Shown one piece after another: positions 17,615 through 23,129 of a stretch of DNA of 23,129 nucleotides; the first letter of the stretch is position 1, and every line of letters begins with the position of its first letter. The notes below the pieces were generated by a model, which saw only the letters and a list, made by a program, of their open reading frames with translations, did no database searches and was not told the origin of the DNA. This DNA comes from Pseudomonadota bacterium (GTDB lineage Bacteria; Pseudomonadota; Alphaproteobacteria; Acetobacterales; Acetobacteraceae). The position numbers and the translations under genes are program-made. Location of the stretch: assembly GCA_021819535.1 (NCBI GenBank), contig JAKAQU010000004.1:1-23129 (forward strand), written 5' to 3'.

Positions 17615-17653
17615 GGGAATAAAAGTTTTTGGTTCTTTTTTCCAAAAAGAACC
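17615..17653 (+). terminator. A/T-rich hairpin element, copy A (bidirectional terminator)
   Basis: Directly after the Hint-gene stop lies GGGAATAAAAG, then GGTTCTTTTT (17631-17640), loop TCC, and AAAAAGAACC (17644-17653). It sits between two convergent genes, so it can end transcription from both sides. Two more copies of the same sequence family are at 21171-21209 (inverted) and 21266-21308. Confidence 0.7.
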
Positions 17654-17665
17654 GCTTTTCTTCCC

Positions 17666-18088
17666 TCACTTTTCGCCATTTACCTGCGCGATCCAGTCGC
17701 CGAGATTATAATGATTACTGATGCGCGCGATTTTGCCGTCGCGAATGGCAAAAAAGGCGCCAGCCGGGAGAGTATAGCGCTGCCCGCTCGCCGGCGCGGT
17801 TCCGGGTGGGACGCCTTGGTCGGTCGCGAGATAGGTGCCGTGGACGGTGAATTCCGCCGCCGCCTGCGCGCCATCGGCTGACACCATGACGGTGGTATCC
17901 TCGATCCGCTCCTGATAGCAGCGGTTCATGTGATCGAGGAAGCGGGCGAAGGCGTCGCGCCCGATTTCGCGCCCGCCCTGGCTCACATCGTGGATCACGT
18001 CGTCGGTGAGGAGAGCGAGGAAACCCGCCATATCACCCCGGTTGAAGGCGTCGTAGTAGCGGCGGATCAGAGCTTCGGTCGCGGTCAT
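17666..18088 (-). CDS. SnoaL/NTF2-like protein (ketosteroid isomerase-related)
   Basis: A 140-residue single-domain NTF2-fold protein. It starts TEALIRRYYDAFNRGDMAGF, the common opening helix, then LALLTDDVIHDVSQGGREIG with the pocket Asp/His residues. The strand pairs AAAEFTVHGTYLATDQG and LPAGAFFAIRDGKIARISNH lead to NLGDWIAQV at the end. Members are ketosteroid isomerases, polyketide cyclases or small-molecule hydrolases; no specific substrate can be assigned. AAAGGA lies about 6 bases before the ATG. It is divergent from glyQ (95 bases between) and convergent with the Hint gene. Confidence 0.8.
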   Translation of the reverse strand: MTATEALIRRYYDAFNRGDMAGFLALLTDDVIHDVSQGGREIGRDAFARFLDHMNRCYQERIEDTTVMVSADGAQAAAEFTVHGTYLATDQGVPPGTAPASGQRYTLPAGAFFAIRDGKIARISNHYNLGDWIAQVNGEK

Positions 18089-18183
18089 GGCGGTCCTTTC
18101 GGGATCATTGCGGGCTTGCCTTGCCGGGTCCGGGCTTCGCCCCTATGGTGCGCGCCATCTGACGCCCCGCCCCCGTTTCGTCA

Positions 18184-19050
18184 ATGGAGACCATGTCCGC
18201 GCCGAGTTTTCAGGAGCTGATCCTTCGCCTGCATGAGTATTGGTCGCGGCAAGGCTGTCTCATTCTGCAACCTTATGACATGGAGGTCGGCGCCGGCACG
18301 TTTCACCCGGCGACGACGCTGCGGGCGCTCGGGGAAAAACCGTGGCGGGCGGCCTATGTCCAGCCTTCGCGCCGGCCGAGCGACGGGCGCTATGGCGAGA
18401 ACCCAAACCGGCTCCAGCATTATTACCAATATCAGGTGCTGTTGAAGCCGAGCCCGCCCGACCCGCAGGCGCTGCTGCTGGAGAGCTATCGTGCGCTCGG
18501 GATCGACCCTAAGCGCCACGATATCCGCTTCGTCGAGGATGATTGGGAGAGCCCGACGCTCGGCGCCTGGGGCCTCGGCTGGGAGGTCTGGTGCGATGGG
18601 ATGGAGGTGACGCAGTTCACCTATTTCCAGCAGGTCGGCGGCATCGCTTGCGCGCTGCCCAGCGCCGAGCTGACCTATGGGCTCGAGCGTCTGGCGATGT
18701 ATGTCCAAGGTGTGGAGAACGTCTACGCTCTCGATTTCAACGGCGCCGGTGTTTCTTATGGCGATGTTTTCCTTCGCGCCGAGCGGGATTATTCGCGCCA
18801 TAATTTCGAACTCGCTGACACTGATATGCTGGCGCGGCATTTCGCCGATGCCGAGGGGGAATGCGCGCGGCTTGCCGAAGCCGGGGTTGCGCAGCCGGCC
18901 TATGACCAGTGCATCAAGGCGAGCCATCTCTTCAACCTGCTCGATGCGCGAGGGGTGATCAGCGTTGCCGAGCGCGCCGCCTATATCGGCCGGGTGCGGG
19001 CTTTGGCCAAGCTCTCCGCCGAGGCCTGGCTTGCCGGCGAGGGCGGATGA
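18184..19050 (+). CDS. glyQ: Glycyl-tRNA synthetase alpha subunit
   Basis: A 288-residue class II synthetase alpha chain, the standard length. It contains SFQELILRLHEYWSRQGCLI at the start, AAYVQPSRRPSDGRYGENPN (motif 2 region), HYYQYQVLLKPSP, FVEDDWESPTLGAWGLGWEV, and the motif 3 region ELTYGLERLAMYVQ. It forms the catalytic core of the alpha2-beta2 enzyme that charges tRNA-Gly. Two starts are possible: ATG at 18184, or ATG at 18193, which has GGAGA only two bases upstream and so is poorly spaced. The stop overlaps the glyS start. Confidence 0.96.
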   Translation: METMSAPSFQELILRLHEYWSRQGCLILQPYDMEVGAGTFHPATTLRALGEKPWRAAYVQPSRRPSDGRYGENPNRLQHYYQYQVLLKPSPPDPQALLLESYRALGIDPKRHDIRFVEDDWESPTLGAWGLGWEVWCDGMEVTQFTYFQQVGGIACALPSAELTYGLERLAMYVQGVENVYALDFNGAGVSYGDVFLRAERDYSRHNFELADTDMLARHFADAEGECARLAEAGVAQPAYDQCIKASHLFNLLDARGVISVAERAAYIGRVRALAKLSAEAWLAGEGG

Positions 19051-21155
19051 TGGCGGAATTTTTTCTGGAGCTATTCAGCGAGGAAATCCCGGCGCGGATG
19101 CAGGCGCGCGGGGCCGAGGCGCTGGCGCGTCTCATCGCCGAGGCGCTGGCGCCGCTTTCGCCCGGCATGCCGCAGCTATTCTGGGGGCCGCGGCGGATTG
19201 CGCTTGCGGTCGAGGTTCGGGGCGAGGTCGCGGCGCGCGAGATCAGTGAGCGTGGCCCGCGCCGCGGCGCGCCGGAGGCGGCGCTCGCCGGATTCTTGCG
19301 CAAACATGGCGCCGCGCGTGAGGAGCTGACGGAAGAGGGCGATTACTGGGTGCTGCGGCGCACCGTCGCCGGCCAGGCCGCCGCGGCGCTGATCGCGGAG
19401 GTGCTGCCGCCGCTGCTCTGGCGCTTTCCGTGGCCGAAATCGATGCGCTGGGGTGGGAAAAGCCAGTTCACCTGGGTGCGGCCCTTGCGGCGGATCGTCG
19501 CCCTGCTCGATGGCGAGGTGGTGATGTTCGATCTCCGCCAGGGCGAGGATGACGGGCACGGGCTCGCTTCCGGCGGCGAGACCGAGGGGCATCGGTTTCT
19601 CGCACCCGGTGCCTTCGCCGTCAGTGGCGCCGCCGACTGGCGGGAGAAACTGCGCGAGCGCCGCGTGATCGCCGATCCGGCCGAGCGGCGGCAGAAAATC
19701 GAGGCCGATATCGCGGCGCTGGCCGCGGCGCGCGGGTTGCGGGCGGTTCCCGATGACGGGCTCCTCGATGAAGTCACCGGCCTCGTCGAATGGCCGGTGG
19801 CGCTTCTGGGCGCGATCGATGCCCGGTTCATGGAATTGCCACCCGAAGTGCGGCAGGTCTCGATGCGCGTCAACCAGCGCTATTTCGCGCTGATCGCGCA
19901 GGACGGAAGGCCAGCCCCCTATTTCGCTTTCATCGCCAATATCGAAGCCGAAGATGGGGGTGCCGCGATCATCGCAGGAAATGAGCGCGTCTTGCGGGCG
20001 CGGCTCGCGGATGCCGAGCATTTCTGGAATCTCGACCGGCGCGTGCGGCTGGAAAGCCGGGTGGAAAAGCTCAAATCGGTCGTTTTCCACGCCAAACTCG
20101 GCACGCAATACGCGCGCGCCCAAAGGATCGCGCGGCTGGCCGGGCTGATTTTACCTGATCTGATGTCGGAAGATCTCTTGGGCGTGCGTAAAGAATACCC
20201 CGAATTGCACAAGGGATACGTCGAACGCGCCGGCCTCCTCGCCAAGGCCGATCTCACCACGGGCATGGTCGGCGAGTTTCCGGAACTGCAAGGCGTGATG
20301 GGCTATTACTACGCGCTTCATGACGGCGAACATCGAGACGTGGCCCTGGCCATCCGCGATCATTATTTACCCAAAAGCGGCGCCGATCAGGTTCCACCGA
20401 TGAATTACGCCACTCGGGCGGTCGCACTCGCCGACCGGATCGACCAGTTAGCGGGGTTTTTCGCGATTGGCGAACGCCCCACCGGCTCCGGCGATCCCTA
20501 CGCCCTTCGTCGCGCCGCCTTGGGCATCATCCAGATCATTCGGACATTCGACGGTCTTGGGCGTTTTTCCCTACGCGGGGCACTGAACGGGGCTGCGGAA
20601 ACCTATGGGTTTGCGGTTCCCGTCGATGATATCATCGCCTTTGTTGTCGAGCGGCTGCGGGTTCAACTCCGCACGGAAGGCAAGCGCCATGACGTTCTGG
20701 CCGCTGTCTTCGCAGCCTCCGCCGATGACAACATCTCCCGGCTGCTGGAGCGCGCCACCTCCATTTCCAATCTGCTGGCAAGCGACGATGGCGCCAATCT
20801 GCTCGTGGCCTATCGTCGCGCTACCAACATTCTCCGCATCGAGAACGAAAAGGATGGCCCGCATACGGGCGAGCCAGACGCGTCCTTGTTCAAGACCGAT
20901 GAAGAAGCGGCGCTGTTCCGGACATCGCGCCAATTCCAAGGACCAGCAGGGCTGATTGCATCGTATCAATCGGAATATCATCTCGCGCAAATCGCTCGTG
21001 GTCTTGCCACGCTCCGCGCCCCGGTGGATGCCTTCTTCGAGAAGGTCACCGTCAACGACCCCGATCCCGCGCTCCGCCGCAACCGGTTGAAGCTTCTTTC
21101 ACGCATTCGCGATATCATGAACCACTTCGCCGATTTCTCGCTCATCGAAGGGTAA
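19047..21155 (+). CDS. glyS: Glycyl-tRNA synthetase beta subunit
   Basis: A 702-residue beta chain, which binds tRNA-Gly. Family blocks are FFLELFSEEIPARMQ at the start, LPPLLWRFPWPKSMRWG, FTWVRPLRRIVALLDG, GLLDEVTGLVEWPVALLG, VNQRYFAL, AGNERVLRARLADAEHFW, EFPELQGVMG and GDPYALRRAALGIIQI. The C-terminal anticodon-binding-like part (VDAFFEKVTVNDPDPALRRN) closes it. The start ATGATGG overlaps the glyQ stop, implying coupled translation; ATG at 19050 is the alternative. Spot G+C drops from about 73-78% in the first kilobase to 52-68% after roughly 20,140, with altered codon choice, while the protein remains family-like throughout. A recombined 3' part is a possibility. Confidence 0.96.
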   Translation: MMAEFFLELFSEEIPARMQARGAEALARLIAEALAPLSPGMPQLFWGPRRIALAVEVRGEVAAREISERGPRRGAPEAALAGFLRKHGAAREELTEEGDYWVLRRTVAGQAAAALIAEVLPPLLWRFPWPKSMRWGGKSQFTWVRPLRRIVALLDGEVVMFDLRQGEDDGHGLASGGETEGHRFLAPGAFAVSGAADWREKLRERRVIADPAERRQKIEADIAALAAARGLRAVPDDGLLDEVTGLVEWPVALLGAIDARFMELPPEVRQVSMRVNQRYFALIAQDGRPAPYFAFIANIEAEDGGAAIIAGNERVLRARLADAEHFWNLDRRVRLESRVEKLKSVVFHAKLGTQYARAQRIARLAGLILPDLMSEDLLGVRKEYPELHKGYVERAGLLAKADLTTGMVGEFPELQGVMGYYYALHDGEHRDVALAIRDHYLPKSGADQVPPMNYATRAVALADRIDQLAGFFAIGERPTGSGDPYALRRAALGIIQIIRTFDGLGRFSLRGALNGAAETYGFAVPVDDIIAFVVERLRVQLRTEGKRHDVLAAVFAASADDNISRLLERATSISNLLASDDGANLLVAYRRATNILRIENEKDGPHTGEPDASLFKTDEEAALFRTSRQFQGPAGLIASYQSEYHLAQIARGLATLRAPVDAFFEKVTVNDPDPALRRNRLKLLSRIRDIMNHFADFSLIEG

Positions 21156-21170
21156 CAGGAGAAAAAAATT

Positions 21171-21209
21171 GTTCTTTTTTGAAAAAAAGAACCAAAAAAC
21201 TTTTATCCC
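21171..21209 (-). terminator. A/T-rich hairpin element, copy B (inverted)
   Basis: GTTCTTTTTT (21171-21180), G, then AAAAAAAGAAC (21182-21192), followed by an AAAAAACTTTTATCCC tail. Read on the minus strand it matches copy A at 17615-17653 base for base over most of its length. It begins 15 bases after the glyS stop and is a likely glyS terminator. Confidence 0.65.
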
Positions 21210-21212
21210 GTT

Positions 21213-21235
21213 GGGCAGTGCCGCAGGCACTGCCC
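21213..21235. repeat. Perfect 10-bp GC hairpin between the two A/T elements
   Basis: GGGCAGTGCC (21213-21222) and GGCACTGCCC (21226-21235) pair around a three-base GCA loop. The three-base loop style is the same as in the 2064-2171 and 7878-7960 clusters. Confidence 0.7.
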
Positions 21236-21265
21236 GCGCCGAGGAAATCGCCACTCCGAGGGGCC

Positions 21266-21308
21266 GGAACAAAAGTCTTTTTGCTTCTTTTTCTTCAGAA
21301 AAAGAAGG
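21266..21308 (+). repeat. A/T-rich hairpin element, copy C
   Basis: GGAACAAAAGTC, then CTTCTTTTTC (21284-21293), loop TTCA, GAAAAAGAAG (21298-21307). It is a diverged copy of element A in the same orientation, facing copy B across the GC hairpin. It is 57 bases upstream of ppdK and could end read-through from glyS or shape the ppdK leader. Confidence 0.6.
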
Positions 21309-21365
21309 CTCTTTCACTCTATCCTTTACCCCAAAGCGCATAACATCCTTGAGGAGGGCCGCAGC

Positions 21366-23129
21366 ATGACCCAGTGGGTATATAGTTTTGGCGCCGGGCG
21401 TAACGAAGGCCGCGCCGGCATGCGCGATCTGCTCGGTGGCAAGGGCGCCAATCTCGCCGAGATGGCGGCGATCGGCCTTCCCGTGCCGCCCGGCTTTACC
21501 ATCACCACCGAAGTCTGCACCGCGTTCTACAAGAACGATCGCCGCTATCCCGAGGCACTCGTCGAACAGGTGCGTGCCGCCCTCCATCATATCGAGCAGG
21601 CGACGGGGCGGATATTCGGCGACAGGCACAAGCCGCTTCTGGTTTCGGTGCGTTCGGGGGCGCGCGTCTCGATGCCGGGGATGATGGATACCGTCCTCAA
21701 TCTCGGCCTCAATGACGCGACCGTCGAAGGGCTGACCGTGGCCTCCGGCGATGCCCGCTTCGCCTGGGACAGCTATCGCCGCTTCATTCAGATGTACGGC
21801 TCGGTGGTGCTCGGCGTCGATCATCACCGCTTCGAGGAGATCATCGAGCACGTGAAGCTCGATGAGGATGTCTCGGAAGATACCGCGCTCACCGCCCAGG
21901 ACTGGCACCGCGTGGTCACCGCGTACAAGGACATGATCGCCGAGGAGACCAAAAAACCCTTCCCGCAGGATCCCGAGGATCAGCTCTGGGGCGCGATCGG
22001 CGCGGTGTTCGGAAGCTGGATGAACCCGCGCGCCATCACCTATCGCCGCCTCCACGACATTCCCGCCGAATGGGGGACAGCGGTGAACGTCCAGGCGATG
22101 GTGTTCGGCAACATGGGCAATGATTGCGCGACCGGCGTCTGCTTCACCCGCAACCCCTCGACCGGCGAAAACGTGTTCTACGGCGAATTCCTGGTCAACG
22201 CCCAGGGGGAAGACGTCGTCGCCGGCATCCGCACGCCGCAGCCGCTCTCCGAGGCCCAGGCCAAGCCCGACGAGACCAGCATGGAGCGCGCGCTGCCCGG
22301 GGCCTACGCCGAATTGCTGAAAGTCCGCGAAACCCTGGAAAAACACTACCAGGACATGCAGGACATCGAATTCACCGTCGAAAAAAACACGCTCTACATG
22401 CTGCAGACGCGGAGCGGCAAGCGCACCGCGGCGGCCAGCCTCCGCATCGCCGTCGAGATGGCGCGAGACGGGCTGATCGATGAGAAAGAAGCGGTGCGCC
22501 GCGTCAACCCCGCCTCCCTCGACCAGCTTCTGCACCCGACACTCGACCCGAAAGCGGCGCGCCAGCCGCTCGCGAAAGGGTTGCCGGCAAGCCCTGGTGC
22601 CGCCGTCGGCGCCGTCGTCTTCAGCGCCGACGAGGCGGAAAGCCGCGCCGCCAAGGGCGAGGCGGTGATCCTGGTGCGCATCGAAACCAGCCCCGAGGAC
22701 ATCCACGGCATGCACGCCGCACGCGGCATTCTTACGACGCGCGGCGGCATGACCAGCCACGCCGCGGTGGTGGCGCGCGGCATGGGCCGGCCATGCGTTG
22801 CCGGCGCCGGCGGTATCGCCGTCGATTACGGCGCGCAGACGCTTTCGGCCGGCGGGCGCATGGTGCGCGCGGGTGAGACCATTACCCTCGATGGCAGCAC
22901 CGGCGAGGTGTTCGCCGGCGCCATGCCGATGATCGAGCCCAAGCTGTCCGGCGATTTCGCGGTGCTGATGGGCTGGGCCGATAAATATCGCCGGCTCAAG
23001 GTGCGGACCAACGCCGAAACCCCGCGGGATGCCGAAACCGCGCGCAAATTCGGCGCCGAAGGCATCGGCCTCTGCCGCACCGAGCATATGTTCTTCGACC
23101 CCGCGCGGATCGGCGCGGTGCGCCAGATG
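21366..23129 (+). CDS. ppdK: Pyruvate, phosphate dikinase (truncated at window end, 588 aa visible)
   Basis: The N-terminal two thirds of PPDK, which interconverts pyruvate + ATP + Pi and PEP + AMP + PPi. The ATP-grasp part begins VYSFGAGRNEGRAGMRDLLG and includes GGKGANLAEMA, VSVRSGARVSMPGMMDTVLN and FTRNPSTGENVFYGEFLVNA; DIEFTVEKNTLYMLQTRSGK closes it. The phosphohistidine domain carries GGMTSHAAVVARGMGRPC with the swivelling His465, a position close to that in characterised PPDKs. The PEP/pyruvate barrel starts with LKVRTNAETPRDAE and GIGLCRTEHMF before the window ends. GAGGAGG about 8 bases before the ATG is a strong ribosome site. The glyQ-glyS-ppdK order is shared by many Alphaproteobacteria as far as I recall. 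Confidence 0.96.
   Translation, partial: MTQWVYSFGAGRNEGRAGMRDLLGGKGANLAEMAAIGLPVPPGFTITTEVCTAFYKNDRRYPEALVEQVRAALHHIEQATGRIFGDRHKPLLVSVRSGARVSMPGMMDTVLNLGLNDATVEGLTVASGDARFAWDSYRRFIQMYGSVVLGVDHHRFEEIIEHVKLDEDVSEDTALTAQDWHRVVTAYKDMIAEETKKPFPQDPEDQLWGAIGAVFGSWMNPRAITYRRLHDIPAEWGTAVNVQAMVFGNMGNDCATGVCFTRNPSTGENVFYGEFLVNAQGEDVVAGIRTPQPLSEAQAKPDETSMERALPGAYAELLKVRETLEKHYQDMQDIEFTVEKNTLYMLQTRSGKRTAAASLRIAVEMARDGLIDEKEAVRRVNPASLDQLLHPTLDPKAARQPLAKGLPASPGAAVGAVVFSADEAESRAAKGEAVILVRIETSPEDIHGMHAARGILTTRGGMTSHAAVVARGMGRPCVAGAGGIAVDYGAQTLSAGGRMVRAGETITLDGSTGEVFAGAMPMIEPKLSGDFAVLMGWADKYRRLKVRTNAETPRDAETARKFGAEGIGLCRTEHMFFDPARIGAVRQM

Noticed and set aside
18909..19046. Upstream extension of glyS
   Set aside because: It overlaps glyQ in another frame; the canonical GlyS start is at 19047/19050.
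21099..23087. 662-codon open frame on the minus strand
   Set aside because: It is wholly antisense to ppdK, which has complete family motifs. Long antisense frames are common in high-G+C DNA, and the translation shows no domain.

Overview
The base composition is high G+C (spot counts of roughly 65-75% in coding DNA) and the gene content is alphaproteobacterial. Four things together suggest Acetobacteraceae (Rhodospirillales): a Hint_2-domain surface or secreted protein with an autotransporter-like repeat region, an OprB-like porin, a glyQ-glyS-ppdK cluster, and several families of intergenic palindromes. The taxonomic call is an inference; there is no rRNA in the window.

Left part (1-6,600, nearly all minus strand). 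The window opens in the 3' end of an IS5-family transposase whose element appears to abut the stop codon of a TonB-like gene. Upstream of that gene lie an RraA-family gene, a cluster of four GC-rich hairpins, and a three-gene molybdenum hydroxylase operon, coxS-coxL-coxM. Its gene order and its AYRGAGR loop mark it as the form II 'CO dehydrogenase-like' type. A YbaK/ProX-type aminoacyl-tRNA deacylase gene follows on the same strand, divergent from hemW.

Middle part (6,600-11,020). hemW is followed by a second hairpin cluster, a small protein with a FlaG-like C-terminal motif, a GT-A type glycosyltransferase, and a translationally coupled pair: apt followed by a Tat-exported Bug/TctC-type binding protein.

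Copper block (11,197-14,682, plus strand). A DUF2946-like small Cys/His protein, an OprB-type porin, CopC and CopD lie in line and look like a copper-handling operon, with a porin where a TonB-dependent receptor might be expected. The copD frame runs on antisense through the end of a convergent class I glutamine amidotransferase-like (PuuD-type) gene.

Right part (15,070-23,129). The Hint-domain protein gene converges on a SnoaL/NTF2-like gene across an A/T-rich hairpin element. glyQ and glyS (overlapping) and a truncated ppdK follow. Between glyS and ppdK, two further copies of the A/T-rich element face each other around a perfect GC hairpin. The 3' half of glyS is visibly lower in G+C than its 5' half.

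No rRNA, tRNA, CRISPR array or phage module was recognised. The largest gene-free stretches are below 300 bases. No single wholly new system is evident. The best candidates for a second look are the palindromic element families, the Hint protein, the porin-containing copper operon with its overlapping copD, and the form II cox operon.
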